DNA of 64,000 bases, from the NCBI GenBank assembly GCA_964387285.1, contig CAYLWO010000020.1, positions 4,184-68,183 on the forward strand. Reading direction: 5' to 3'. Shown here one piece after another: positions 17,429 to 27,100 of the stretch. The stretch's first letter is position 1, and each line of letters begins with the position of its first letter. A program made the translations under genes and the position numbers. Below the pieces are notes generated by a model, which was not told the DNA's origin, searched no databases, and worked only from the letters and a program-made list of their open reading frames with translations. Source of the stretch: Anaerohabitans sp964387285. GTDB taxonomy: Bacteria > Zhuqueibacterota > Zhuqueibacteria > Residuimicrobiales > Residuimicrobiaceae.

Positions 17429-20400
17429 TCACTGCGTCCACGCCGGACGTTTCCACAACCCGGGCGCCTTTTGCCGCAATGATTCCATGTACGTATAGAT
17501 CACCGGCACCAATACCAACGTCAACAAAGTGGAACTGATCAGACCGCTGATGACCACGACTGCCATGCCCTGTCGCATTTCCGCGCCCGCACCCAGAGCC
17601 AGAGCCAACGGCATCATACCGAACACCATGGTTGCGGTGGTCATGACAATGGGACGTAAACGGATTTTACCGGCCAACAGCAGAGCTTCGCGCACAGCCA
17701 TGCCGCGTTCACGCAACGTATTGGTGTAATCCACCAGCAAAATGGCGTTCTTGGTCACCAATCCCATAAGCATGATGATGCCGATCAAACTGATCATGTT
17801 CAACGTCAAACCGGTCAAAGCCAGACTGCCGAGCGCCCCGACCAAAGCCAGCGGCAGGGAAAACATGATGGTAAAAGGATGCACATACGACTCGAACAGG
17901 GAGACCATGATCATGTAGACGAACAGGATGGCCATGCTCATGGCTATGCTCATGTCAGAAAACATATCGCGCATATTTTCCGCATCGCCGCCGTAAAATA
18001 CAGTGATGTTGTCAGGAATGCCGTGTTGCTTGATGGCCTGTTCCACCGCGGCGGTGACCTGTCCCAGGGAGGCATCCGCCGTTATGTTGGCGCCAACCGT
18101 GACCAAACGCTCGCGATCCTTGCGTTGAATTTCCGACGGCCCTTTGCCGTTATAAATGCGCGTCACCTGAGAGAGTTGCACAGCCTGACCGTAATGATTC
18201 AACAATGAAATACGACCCACATCCTCAGCGGTAACGCGATCTTTTTTGGCCAACACAACCCGGGCATCATATTCGGTATTGCCTTCCTGATATTTGGTGG
18301 CTATTTCTCCCTCCACAGCGGTGCGCACCGCCATGCCGATTTCCGCCAGGGTCAATCCCATTTGCGCCGCTTTTTCACGATCGACCTCGATTTTAATCTC
18401 CGGTTTTCCCTCTTCCCACGACGAGGTGACATCCGTTGCGCCGTTGGTATGGCTCAGGATATCCGCCACCACCTCGCTGAACGCCGCCACCTGATTCAAA
18501 TCCGGTCCATAGATTTCAATCTGCAACGGCATCATGTTGGCAGATCCCCACATGGTGATGGTCGCGCAATTGGTCTTTAATCCGGGAATAACCTTCAACT
18601 GCTTTTGCAGATCAACCATGATCTGTTTGGTGGTTTGTTTGCGCTGACGACGATCGGTCAGTTTGATTTGCACCTGCCCGACGTTGGATTGTTCGGCGTT
18701 TTTCCATTGCGTCTGTTGTTTTCCGGTTGTGGACAAATACCGCACAACCTGGGGATGGGCCGCAACGATAGCCTCCACCTGCTTAACCGCCGCATCGGTC
18801 CGCTCCATACTGGCGCCCAACGGCATATCGAGGTTGATGGAGAATTCACCGCGATCCGCGTCAGAAATAAACTCACTGCCGATCAATCCCAGCGGGACCA
18901 GGCTGAGACTGATCAATAATAAAACGCCGGACGCCGTTATGATGGTTTTGCGGTGGTCCAATGCCCAGGCCAAAACCCGTTCATAACGAAGACTCAAATC
19001 CACCTGCCATTGATCCAGCGCTTGCACAACCTTGGGCAATATCGCACCGCCGCCGGCGTCAGAGATCCGCATCCATCTGGATGCCAACATGGGCGTTAGG
19101 GTAAAAGAAACGAACAAAGAAAACAAGGTGGCGCATACAATGGTTATGCCGAATTCGGAAAAAATATTGCCCACCATGCCGCCCACCAGCGAGATGGGTA
19201 AAAACACCACCACATCCACCAGGGTGATGGCCACTGCGGCAAAACCGATTTCCGCGCGACCGTTGATGGCCGCTTCCCTGGGCGGTTCGCCGGCGCTCAG
19301 GTGCCGGTGGATGTTTTCCAAAACCACGATCGAGTCATCGACTAAAATACCGATGACCAGCGCCAACGCCATAAGCGAGAGCAGATTCAACGTATAGCCG
19401 AACAGATACATAAAGAAAAAGGTCGAGATCAACGAGGTTGGAATCGATAACAGTACGATCAGCGAGTTGCGAAAACTGTGCAAAAAAAGGAACAGCACCG
19501 CCGCCACCATGAGAATAGCCAGAAACAGATCGCGACGCACTTCCTGCAGGGAATGCCGGGTAAATTCCGTGATATCCTGAGCAACGGTAAAGTGGATGCG
19601 ATCCTGATACTCTTGCTGCATTTTTTCCATGCGTTGCCGCAACCGATCACTGGTGGCCACGGAATTGGCATCCGAACTTTTTTGAATGATCAATGAAATG
19701 GAGGTCTGATCGTTCAGCCGGCTGATGGTATAGTCCTCCTTGCTGCTGTCTTTAATCTCGGCAATATCGCGCAAATAAACCGTTTTACCTGGAATGGCGC
19801 TGATGACCATGGCAGCAATGGCTTCCAGCGATTTAAATTTTCCGTCCAGGCGCACGATAAACTCGCTGTTCTGTTCCACTATGCGTCCCATGGGGAAATC
19901 AAGATTCTCTCGCGCCAGAGCTGCGGAAACCTGCAGTATGGACAAACCGTAACTGTGCAGCTTATCGTTGTCCACCTCGATGTGTATCTCCCGTTGCACT
20001 CCGCCGACAAGCGTGACGGCAGAAACGCCATCGACTTGCTCCAGTTCCGGTTTGAGGCGATCCAAAGCGAGTTGGTACAATTCTCTTGCCGGCAGTTCTC
20101 CGGTCAGCGAAACCCGCAAAATGGGAAAGGCGTTCAAATCCGATTTAGCAACCCGCGGCGGTTTTGCATCGTCAGGCAGCTTGTAACGCGCCTGCTCGAT
20201 TTTACGCTGTACCTCGTTGGTCACTTCGCCGACATCAGCGGAAAAAGCAAACTGCGCCAGCACCACCGAATATCCTTCATAGGAATAAGAGCGAACATTA
20301 TCCAGCTTTTCCACGCCGCTCACCGCTTCCTCCAACGGTTTGGAAATAAGCGATTCAATCTCCGTGGGTCCGGCGCCGGGATAAATAGTGACCACGGAAA

Positions 20401-20533
20401 CGATGGGCCACTCCATTTTCGGCAGCAGGTCAACGCCCATGCGCGAGTAACCAAATATGCCTAAAACGGCCATGGCAACAAAAATCATGGTTAAAAAAGC
20501 GGGACGCTTGATGGCTATTTCAGTAATTTTCAT
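17429..20533 (-). CDS. RND efflux pump inner-membrane permease (HAE1 family)
   Basis: 1034 residues from the ATG at 20533, which leaves a 19-base gap to the adaptor gene; the frame opens 16 codons earlier but the family N-terminus is MKITEIAIKRPAFLTMIF. Seen: TM1, a first large periplasmic loop with YPGAGPTEIESL and VTNEVQRKI, the TM4 proton-relay pair in GILVDDSIVVLENIHRH, a second loop, and the C-terminal TM8-12 block with LMGLVTKNAILLVDYTN. Proton-driven export of drugs or other amphiphiles across the envelope is expected. The operon is tetR, adaptor, permease. No outer-membrane channel gene accompanies it, so a TolC-like partner must be elsewhere. Confidence 0.96.
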   Translation of the reverse strand: MKITEIAIKRPAFLTMIFVAMAVLGIFGYSRMGVDLLPKMEWPIVSVVTIYPGAGPTEIESLISKPLEEAVSGVEKLDNVRSYSYEGYSVVLAQFAFSADVGEVTNEVQRKIEQARYKLPDDAKPPRVAKSDLNAFPILRVSLTGELPARELYQLALDRLKPELEQVDGVSAVTLVGGVQREIHIEVDNDKLHSYGLSILQVSAALARENLDFPMGRIVEQNSEFIVRLDGKFKSLEAIAAMVISAIPGKTVYLRDIAEIKDSSKEDYTISRLNDQTSISLIIQKSSDANSVATSDRLRQRMEKMQQEYQDRIHFTVAQDITEFTRHSLQEVRRDLFLAILMVAAVLFLFLHSFRNSLIVLLSIPTSLISTFFFMYLFGYTLNLLSLMALALVIGILVDDSIVVLENIHRHLSAGEPPREAAINGRAEIGFAAVAITLVDVVVFLPISLVGGMVGNIFSEFGITIVCATLFSLFVSFTLTPMLASRWMRISDAGGGAILPKVVQALDQWQVDLSLRYERVLAWALDHRKTIITASGVLLLISLSLVPLGLIGSEFISDADRGEFSINLDMPLGASMERTDAAVKQVEAIVAAHPQVVRYLSTTGKQQTQWKNAEQSNVGQVQIKLTDRRQRKQTTKQIMVDLQKQLKVIPGLKTNCATITMWGSANMMPLQIEIYGPDLNQVAAFSEVVADILSHTNGATDVTSSWEEGKPEIKIEVDREKAAQMGLTLAEIGMAVRTAVEGEIATKYQEGNTEYDARVVLAKKDRVTAEDVGRISLLNHYGQAVQLSQVTRIYNGKGPSEIQRKDRERLVTVGANITADASLGQVTAAVEQAIKQHGIPDNITVFYGGDAENMRDMFSDMSIAMSMAILFVYMIMVSLFESYVHPFTIMFSLPLALVGALGSLALTGLTLNMISLIGIIMLMGLVTKNAILLVDYTNTLRERGMAVREALLLAGKIRLRPIVMTTATMVFGMMPLALALGAGAEMRQGMAVVVISGLISSTLLTLVLVPVIYTYMESLRQKAPGLWKRPAWTQ

Positions 20534-20552
20534 GAGATGGTTCCAGGTCAGG

Positions 20553-21659
20553 TCAGCGATTTTCGACAATGCGGACCGCATCGCCGTCTTTTAATGTGCT
20601 TTGTCCAAATGTCACCAGGGTCTCTCCAACCTGCAAGCCCGCCAGGACCTGTACGGTAGAATCACTGATCACGCCGGTCTTGATGTTGCGCAGGCTCGCA
20701 TGCAGATCGTTTATTACAAACGCCTGTTGTCCGCCTCCGGCACTGTTGATGACGGCCTCCTTTGGGATCACAACGGCATTGGGGAGCGAATCCACCTGAA
20801 CGGTCACCCGGCCGAACATGCCGGCTTTAATGCCGCTCTGCGGCGGATTATCCATCAACACCTCCACCGGATAAGCATGTGCAGACGGCGTTTCGGATTT
20901 AGCAGCCACGCTCCAGACAACGCCAGGGAAATATCGACCGGGACATGCATCCAGTGTAATCCGGCACGTTTGGCCCTTTTTAACCTTAACGATATCTTTT
21001 TCAGCGATGGTCAATTTCATTTTCACTTTTTCCATATCTACCATATTGGCAACGGGGCGGCCCGGACCCACCATCTCGCCCACTTCAATATACTTGGCGG
21101 CGATATAGCCGGAAATAGGGGCTTTGATTTTACTGTCGCCCAGTTGGCGTTCACTGTATTTTAAAGCCACTTCTGCCGATTTAAATTGCGCCTCAGCCGC
21201 GCGCAAGGCCAGACGGGCGCCTTCCAAATCAGAAGCAGAAGCGCCGTCCGCTGCCTGCAATTTTTCAACGCGCTGCAAATCTCGCCGGGATTTATCCAGA
21301 TTGGCTTCCGCGGTCAGCAGTTGCGCTTTGGCCTGATCCACGGCAATAAGCAACAGTTCGTCGTCCACTTGCGCCAAAAGTCCGCCTTTGCTGATGCGCT
21401 CACCGACCCGCATGGCCAGGGCCACGATCCGGCCTGCTGTTTCGGAACTGACCATCACATCGGCATTGGCGCTGAGGATGCCCACGGCCGAAACCGTTGC
21501 AACCATCGGCTGCTGTCCGACCGTCGCTGCGTGCACGGCGACGGCCATCGTTGCTGCCGTCACAGTCGGTTTTTCCTTTTTTATCGCCCAAAGAATCCCC
21601 ACAATAATCAGACAGAGCAGGATAAAACCTGCTCCCCACAACCGTTTGTGATCCTTCAT
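20553..21659 (-). CDS. RND efflux periplasmic adaptor (membrane fusion protein)
   Basis: 368 residues. N-terminal membrane anchor (WGAGFILLCLIIVGILWAI), then a lipoyl-like half (VMVSSETAGRIVAL), an alpha-helical hairpin with ALRAAEAQFKSAEVALKYSERQ split over about residues 115-170, the second lipoyl half (IKAPISGYIAAKYIEVGEMV), and beta-barrel and proximal domains ending in VLAGLQVGETLVTFG. It would link the permease to an outer-membrane channel. The ATG at 21659 overlaps the tetR stop by 4 bases (ATGA), which indicates translational coupling; AAGGAGCAAGG precedes it. Confidence 0.95.
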   Translation of the reverse strand: MKDHKRLWGAGFILLCLIIVGILWAIKKEKPTVTAATMAVAVHAATVGQQPMVATVSAVGILSANADVMVSSETAGRIVALAMRVGERISKGGLLAQVDDELLLIAVDQAKAQLLTAEANLDKSRRDLQRVEKLQAADGASASDLEGARLALRAAEAQFKSAEVALKYSERQLGDSKIKAPISGYIAAKYIEVGEMVGPGRPVANMVDMEKVKMKLTIAEKDIVKVKKGQTCRITLDACPGRYFPGVVWSVAAKSETPSAHAYPVEVLMDNPPQSGIKAGMFGRVTVQVDSLPNAVVIPKEAVINSAGGGQQAFVINDLHASLRNIKTGVISDSTVQVLAGLQVGETLVTFGQSTLKDGDAVRIVENR

Positions 21660-22348
21660 CCTTGCTCCTTTTCATCATAGGCAACCAGATCGGGAAAATG
21701 ACGCTTGGCTTTGCGCGTCATGATCGCCTGCATTAAAATGGCAAACCAGGTTTGCAATGTATGTCGCATATTGACGCCCATCTGCTCCTGCCAATACTCA
21801 TCAGCGCTGTCGATTTGCCGGAACAGACCGTTGATGCAGGCCCATACCATAACAGACACTTCTGCCGGCGCCAGCCGCGGATGAATCCATCCTTCAGCCT
21901 GGCATTGCGCGATCACCTGATTGGCCGTATCCCAGATTCGCTGATGTGAAGCCGTGCATCTATGCAGCATATCATCGGAAACCTGTTTGTGAAAATGAGG
22001 AGATTCGAAAAACTCCACCATACGGAAATAATCCCGCTGGTCAAGACAGAACCGATAATAAGCTTCTGCCAGTTCTCTGACTTTATACAAGATAGGCATC
22101 GGCCTGGCCAGCACCTGCTGAAACATGGTGTACATAATGTCCGTGCCGCGCATATGCACCGCCAGATACAAATCCTCTTTTGACCGGTAATAGAGATAGA
22201 GTGTTCCTTTGCTCACCTCGGCCCGGGCAGCGATCTCATCCATGGTAGCGGTCTGCAGCCCCTTGCTAAAGAACAGGGCTTGCGCCGCACTGAGTATTTC
22301 ATCGCGGCGCTGCTCTTTTTCACGCTCCTTGCGTTGCTGAATGCCCAT
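21656..22348 (-). CDS. TetR/AcrR family transcriptional regulator
   Basis: 230 residues, first gene of the pump operon and so the likely local repressor. The N-terminal helix-turn-helix is clear (DEIAARAEVSKGTLYLYY, about residues 38-55), preceded by the usual ILSAAQALFFSKGLQ helix. The ligand domain fills the rest, with several Trp residues and no recognised ligand signature. A 13-base inverted repeat lies 18 bases upstream of the start (22366-22378). Autorepression and control of the adaptor and permease follow from the layout; the inducer is unknown. Confidence 0.94.
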   Translation of the reverse strand: MGIQQRKEREKEQRRDEILSAAQALFFSKGLQTATMDEIAARAEVSKGTLYLYYRSKEDLYLAVHMRGTDIMYTMFQQVLARPMPILYKVRELAEAYYRFCLDQRDYFRMVEFFESPHFHKQVSDDMLHRCTASHQRIWDTANQVIAQCQAEGWIHPRLAPAEVSVMVWACINGLFRQIDSADEYWQEQMGVNMRHTLQTWFAILMQAIMTRKAKRHFPDLVAYDEKEQG

Positions 22349-22365
22349 TAAAATCCCCTATAAAA

Positions 22366-22378
22366 TGACTATGAGTCA
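22366..22378. promoter_or_regulatory. candidate TetR-family operator
   Basis: Inverted repeat TGACT-ATG-AGTCA directly upstream of the tetR ribosome site; the flanks extend symmetry to six of seven bases per arm (AATGACT / AGTCAGT). Half-sites of the form TGAC/GTCA are usual for TetR-family operators controlling RND pumps. A second short palindrome CGATCG follows about 12 bases away. No binding data. Confidence 0.5.
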
Positions 22379-22481
22379 GTTAATATACGATCGATCAGTA
22401 GAATTGGTTTCAAGGAAGGGATTGGGCAGACCAAACGTGCTTAAAGGGATTTATCTGTTTCGTGCCTAATGGGGGATCAGG

Positions 22482-23501
22482 TTATTGACGAGAGGTGCTT
22501 TTTTGGTTGGCGTAGCGTAACCAGTGCTCTGCAGAGGTGATGCCGATGAAACCTTTGTAAATGCCGCCCCAACGGCCATAATCATAAACACGTACGGCAA
22601 TGGTCGTTTTAACATGCGCACGAACGAGGCCGGGATCAATAGCATAGGCGCGGGCAATGAACTGGTTGGTATAAATATGAACCGAATTATTCAGAGAAGG
22701 AAATTTCCCGGTGCGACCGATCAGTTCGCCGTTCCAATACACCTCATCCAGATCATTGATATAGCCGAGAATCAACAGGAGCGGCTGCTCCGCCAGTTCT
22801 TCCGGCAGGACAATGGTTTTTCGATACCAGGCGATGCCGTCATAATTGGGAAAACCCTGCATTTCCCAATAGGACGGCACGAGGATTCGTTTCCAGACAT
22901 GGTCGTCATATTCGCTGTTTTTGCGCTTCATATCATCGCCCACGGCAAAGGCCCACTCTCCCGCCAAATCGATGAGCAGCTGCAATCGTTCTTCCCTGGC
23001 GCTCAAGGTGACCGCGCCTTCGAGAATGCCGCCGCTGAATCGCTCGTCATACACTCGTACCGCAATGACGTTTTCCTGATTCCAGTGAATAAGATGAGGA
23101 GGCAGCACATACTCACGCCGCAGTTCCACCGCGGTGCGAAAGATAGGCGGGAACAAACCACTGCCGGCTATATAGGAGCCGTTGAGGAAAACCTGGTCCA
23201 CGTCGTCGATGCGGCCCAGATTCAAAACGATATTGCGGCCCTGCCAGCTTATCGGAATGGTTACACGCTTGCGATACCAGGCATAACCGTCGTATCCCGG
23301 AAATCCGGCGTCTTCCCAACGACTGGGCGTTTGAATGGCCTCCCAGAGACGGTCATTCAACAACGGGTCGGCATATTCCTTATGATCGCCGATTCTGAAG
23401 CGCCATTCACCGGACAGATCCGTTGTCCAGCCCTGATCCTGGGCAAGAACCGGCCGGCAGACGACGGTCATCGCGCAGATCACGTACCGCCATATTCGCA
23501 T
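22482..23501 (-). CDS. exported tandem GH2-type jelly-roll protein without catalytic domain
   Basis: 339 residues from the ATG at 23501, picked because GGAGGG lies upstream and a signal peptide (MRIWRYVICAMTVVCRPVLA) follows; the frame extends 24 codons further. Two similar domains follow one another, each with DL(S/A)GEW.F..GD at its start, W(E/Q)..GFP.YDG.AWYRK, a VLNLGRIDDVDQVFLNG or LILGYINDLDEVYWNG strand, then a G..P sequence and IAVRVYD. This is the sugar-binding jelly-roll found at the N-terminus of GH2 glycosidases and sialate esterases. No hydrolase domain is present, so a carbohydrate-binding or scaffold role is inferred. Its nearest neighbours are the response regulator gene upstream and tetR downstream. 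Confidence 0.85.
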   Translation of the reverse strand: MRIWRYVICAMTVVCRPVLAQDQGWTTDLSGEWRFRIGDHKEYADPLLNDRLWEAIQTPSRWEDAGFPGYDGYAWYRKRVTIPISWQGRNIVLNLGRIDDVDQVFLNGSYIAGSGLFPPIFRTAVELRREYVLPPHLIHWNQENVIAVRVYDERFSGGILEGAVTLSAREERLQLLIDLAGEWAFAVGDDMKRKNSEYDDHVWKRILVPSYWEMQGFPNYDGIAWYRKTIVLPEELAEQPLLLILGYINDLDEVYWNGELIGRTGKFPSLNNSVHIYTNQFIARAYAIDPGLVRAHVKTTIAVRVYDYGRWGGIYKGFIGITSAEHWLRYANQKSTSRQ

Positions 23502-23692
23502 GCGACGCTGCAAACCCTCCGATGCCTGGTTGATCCGTGTTACCATTAAATTAAAGTAAGGAAAGGAACCCATACAAGTGTCATCACAGCGTAAAAAAAA
23601 GTAAAAATATTGTCTGAGCGATTGTCCCTCTCCTGTTCCTGAGTGTGAAAAGACATCCGGTTTGGTTTGCGCACAACACGAATATCAGAACA

Positions 23693-24376
23693 TCAGCGCT
23701 GCAATTTGTAACCCAGTCCATGCACCGTTAAAAGATGGCGAGGATCTTTGGGATCCTGTTCAATTTTTTTCCGCAAGCGCACGATGAAATTGTCGATGGT
23801 GCGCGTATCCGGAAAGTGGTCATATCCCCACACCTTATCCAACAACTCGTCGCGGCGGACCACACGACCTTCATTCTGCAGAAAAAATCGCAGCAGGTCC
23901 CATTCCTTGGCGCTCAGATCGACCGGGCCGTTTTCATCATGCGCATTGGTGGTGTTAAAATCGACCTGCAAGCGACCGATAACCGCCACGGGCAAAGGCG
24001 CCGGAGCCGGTGGTTCCGCTCTGCGCAGCACCGCTTTGACGCGGGCGAGCAATTCACGCAAACTGAACGGTTTGGTGATGTAATCGTCAGCGCCGAGTTC
24101 CAAACCCAGCACCTTGTCAATCTCCTGGCCGCGCGCGGTCAACATGATAATGGGAGTGGTGACGCCGCCGCCGCGCAGTTCGCGACAAACGTCCAAACCG
24201 GATTTTTTCGGCAACATGATGTCCAGAATGATCAAATCCGGTTTTAACGACAAGGCCATGCTGAGGCCCAGTTCGCCGTCTGCGGCAATGTGCGCTTCAT
24301 AGCCGTCATAGCTGAAATTATCAGCCAATCCGTTGGCCATTTCCGGTTCATCTTCAATGATTAAGATACGAGCCAT
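23693..24376 (-). CDS. OmpR/PhoB-type response regulator
   Basis: 227 residues. Receiver domain with the acidic pair EDEPE near residue 8, phosphoacceptor Asp52 in LIILDIMLP, the switch Thr in IIMLTARG and Lys in DDYITKPF. The C-terminal winged helix (LSAKEWDLLRFFLQNEGRVV, then DTRTIDNFIVRLRKKIE split over about 150-205) is the DNA-binding OmpR type. It overlaps the sensor kinase gene by 16 bases, so the two form one two-component system. Target genes are unknown; the jelly-roll gene lies 191 bases downstream and could be one. Confidence 0.96.
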   Translation of the reverse strand: MARILIIEDEPEMANGLADNFSYDGYEAHIAADGELGLSMALSLKPDLIILDIMLPKKSGLDVCRELRGGGVTTPIIMLTARGQEIDKVLGLELGADDYITKPFSLRELLARVKAVLRRAEPPAPAPLPVAVIGRLQVDFNTTNAHDENGPVDLSAKEWDLLRFFLQNEGRVVRRDELLDKVWGYDHFPDTRTIDNFIVRLRKKIEQDPKDPRHLLTVHGLGYKLQR

Positions 24377-25986
24377 TTTCCACCCTTTATATTTATTGGA
24401 AACAGTAATTGAAAGACGCTGCCTTCGCCCATGCGGCTGGATACCCGCACCTGGCCTTGATGGATGTCCATAATGTGTTTGACCAACGCAAGGCCCAATC
24501 CGCTGCCCTTGGTGTCGTGCACCAGGCTGTCGCCGGCGCGATAAAACTTGACGAATATTTTGTCATGATCCTGTGCGGCTATGCCGATGCCTTTGTCCCG
24601 CACTTCTAAAACCACATGTTCATTTTCCTGATAAAGTCGAACGTCGATCTCTTTGTTCTCTGCGCTGAACTTGATCGCATTATCCAACAGGTTTACCAAA
24701 GCCTGCGTTACGGAATCCGCATTGGCCGTAATCAGAGGCACGGTTTCATCCAGTCGTTCCAGCAATCGAAAACCGGAGCGATCAAGATGCTCGCGAAAGG
24801 ACACCAGGACCTCTCGAACCAGGCTCGGTAAAAAAACCGGTTCAAAGATAAACTTTTTCTCATTAGACTCAATTTTGGAAAAGTCCAAAACCTGATTGAT
24901 CAGCTTGGTCAATCGCATGCTTTCGTACAGGATGGTGCGATAGTAGCGTCGTTTTTTCTCCTCTGCCGGTACGCGATCCATATCCAGCATCTCGGCATAC
25001 ATCTGGATCAATGCCAACGGGGTGCGCAGTTCATGCGAAACATTGGCGACGAAATCGGTTTTCATTTTTGCCAGACCAATTTGCGCTCTCACGCTGCGAA
25101 TCAGAAACAAAGCGCCGATAACCAGCAGGAGATTGACGGCAATTAAAAAAAACAGATTCACACGGATGCGTGAATGGGCCAGCTGCCGCAGCGTAGTGCC
25201 CTGTAATTTTATATCCAGCTCCAGATCAGGAAGAATCCAGAGATTTTCATATTTCTCAAACTCTTCGCCGCTCTCTTCCCGAGAAAGATATAACAAGCGG
25301 GCTTCGGGCATTTTGCGCACGGCAAAGACAAAATTTTCTTCCCCCATTTCCATGAATTTCGGCGCCACCACCAGATCAATCAGCGTACGTTGATCAATGA
25401 GCAAGCCCATGAAGGGCGGATCAGATTGCCCACTCTTCAGCATAGGGAAAAGCACCAGCGACACCATGGCCTGAGACGGCGCTGTAAAAGGCACCGGCAT
25501 CGGCCGGATATAGCCGTCCCGGGCATTCTGCAGGGATCGAGCCACCACCTCCGGCCGGTCACGGAAAAAAGAGAGCCAGGCGTCCGCCAGGGCCGCGCTG
25601 GAGATGGCAGCGCCCAGCGTATCCTGTTTTATCGCTATTAAGGGACGCAGAGTTCCGATTCCCGTCATTATGGCGACCAACGGACGATGCTGCTCCAACA
25701 TGCTCTGCAGCCGTACTCGCGTTGCCGACAAGGAGCGGGATTCGTCAACCGCCAGCGCGGATTCATCCATCCAGGTCCGGAACACGTCCCAGCTGTGCTG
25801 ATTGACGGTGAACAACACGCTCTTAAGTTGACGATCGTAGATCGATTCGATCACAGACTCGGCTTTATTCTTTTCCAACCATTGAAAAACCGTATAGCCG
25901 AATATGGGAAAAAAAATCAAAGCGATAAAAATCAACACCAGTTGGCTAAAGGAACCGAACAAATTTCGTTTATGCGACTGGGTCAT
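24361..25986 (-). CDS. membrane sensor histidine kinase
   Basis: 541 residues. Two membrane segments (about 12-36 and 277-297) enclose a 240-residue extracytoplasmic sensor that I cannot assign with confidence; its helical start and later beta-rich part recall double- or single-Cache sensors. The cytoplasmic part has the HisKA dimerisation helix with His318 in VSHELRTPLALIQ, then an HATPase domain with NLLDNAIKF (N box), DKGIGIA (G1) and GSGLGLALV (G2). It phosphorylates the response regulator encoded next. Its start lies 5 bases after an acyltransferase gene, an unusual link suggesting envelope or polysaccharide sensing. Confidence 0.93.
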   Translation of the reverse strand: MTQSHKRNLFGSFSQLVLIFIALIFFPIFGYTVFQWLEKNKAESVIESIYDRQLKSVLFTVNQHSWDVFRTWMDESALAVDESRSLSATRVRLQSMLEQHRPLVAIMTGIGTLRPLIAIKQDTLGAAISSAALADAWLSFFRDRPEVVARSLQNARDGYIRPMPVPFTAPSQAMVSLVLFPMLKSGQSDPPFMGLLIDQRTLIDLVVAPKFMEMGEENFVFAVRKMPEARLLYLSREESGEEFEKYENLWILPDLELDIKLQGTTLRQLAHSRIRVNLFFLIAVNLLLVIGALFLIRSVRAQIGLAKMKTDFVANVSHELRTPLALIQMYAEMLDMDRVPAEEKKRRYYRTILYESMRLTKLINQVLDFSKIESNEKKFIFEPVFLPSLVREVLVSFREHLDRSGFRLLERLDETVPLITANADSVTQALVNLLDNAIKFSAENKEIDVRLYQENEHVVLEVRDKGIGIAAQDHDKIFVKFYRAGDSLVHDTKGSGLGLALVKHIMDIHQGQVRVSSRMGEGSVFQLLFPINIKGGKWLVS

Positions 25987-25991
25987 GACTT

Positions 25992-27095
25992 TTACATTTT
26001 AAAGAACAATTTTTGCCGATACAGCCAGTAGCAGATAGCCCAAAGCGCCAACCAAACGGCTGATGAGAGAAAAAGCAGTACGCCGTTTTCACCGCTCCAG
26101 CCAAACAAGAAACCGATAAACGGCTTGAGTACGGCTTGAATCCAGTCTGCGCCGCCCGTATGGCAGAACAGATAAATGAACAGCGAATTCATGCCCACAT
26201 AGATAAAAAATTTCGGTATTCGTCGCCATTGCCTGACATCTACCAAATAATAACTCATGGCCAGGGAAATCAGGCACCAGCCGCCGGTAACGATGACAAA
26301 TGAACTGGTGCAGATACGCTTGATGATGGGCGTGATCGGATCCAGGGCCATGCCCACTGCGACCGCACAGACGCCCAATCCCAACAGGACGGCTATTTTA
26401 TTTTTGGGTGATTTATGGCCCGCCAGCCATTGTCCGGCGACGACTCCCCAAATCGTATGCGCGGCCGTGGGCACGGCATTGAACGCCACCCAATGACCGT
26501 GGGACAGTTTTCCCATCAACAGCAGATCTACCCAGGAGCCGAAATTTTGATCCGGCGTAAAAGGTTGATCAAACCCGGGCAAAGCAAACGTGCGATACAA
26601 CACCTCGCTCAGCGCAATCAACAACAAACTGGCGGCCATTTGCACCCCGGCGGGAAAACGCATGAGCAAAAAGGCCGCCATATAGGTGAAGGACAACTGG
26701 GCCAGCACATTCCACAATTCAAAGGTCATGCGACCGGCGCTGATGCAATACAGTCCGACGCCAAAAATCAACAACAACAGCGACCGACGGCCGGCATGAA
26801 AAAACATCTTTTTCCACGAATCGCCGCGCTGCAGACGTTTGGCAAACGAGAACGGCATGGCCACGCCGACAATGAACATAAAAAACGGCTGTACCAAATC
26901 CCAAAAATGCAAACCGTGCCACGTGTGATGCTCCAACTGCCAGCCGATAAAACCGAGCAGCGTGCCGTCAAACGCAGACTGACGCAATCTGGCGTATAAA
27001 TGGGTCGATTCGCCGATGAGCAAAAACATGGTCAGGCCGCGAAAAAAATCCAAAGACAACAGCCGGTCGCCGGGCAGCGTTTGTTGTGTGTTCAT
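25992..27095 (-). CDS. HGSNAT/DUF5009-type membrane acyltransferase (paralogue 1)
   Basis: 367 residues with about ten hydrophobic membrane segments. The opening RLLSLDFFRGLTMFLLI and the conserved FWDLVQPFFMFIVGVAMPFSF and AHTIWGVVAG stretches match the heparan-alpha-glucosaminide N-acetyltransferase / DUF5009 family, which acetylates amino sugars using acetyl-CoA across a membrane. Catalytic use of a histidine in the first cytoplasm-facing loop is known for the human enzyme; several His are present (HHTWHGLHFW) but I cannot assign one. It is packed between ppk2 (5 bases upstream) and the sensor kinase gene (5 bases downstream). A second family member lies at 43101-44507. Confidence 0.85.
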   Translation of the reverse strand: MNTQQTLPGDRLLSLDFFRGLTMFLLIGESTHLYARLRQSAFDGTLLGFIGWQLEHHTWHGLHFWDLVQPFFMFIVGVAMPFSFAKRLQRGDSWKKMFFHAGRRSLLLLIFGVGLYCISAGRMTFELWNVLAQLSFTYMAAFLLMRFPAGVQMAASLLLIALSEVLYRTFALPGFDQPFTPDQNFGSWVDLLLMGKLSHGHWVAFNAVPTAAHTIWGVVAGQWLAGHKSPKNKIAVLLGLGVCAVAVGMALDPITPIIKRICTSSFVIVTGGWCLISLAMSYYLVDVRQWRRIPKFFIYVGMNSLFIYLFCHTGGADWIQAVLKPFIGFLFGWSGENGVLLFLSSAVWLALWAICYWLYRQKLFFKM

Positions 27096-27100
27096 CGCCG

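Noticed and set aside
22524..23549. A 341-codon open frame on the plus strand across the jelly-roll gene
   Set aside because: It runs opposite to a protein with clear domain repeats and a signal peptide; the translation is low in recognisable features, so it is an antisense shadow.
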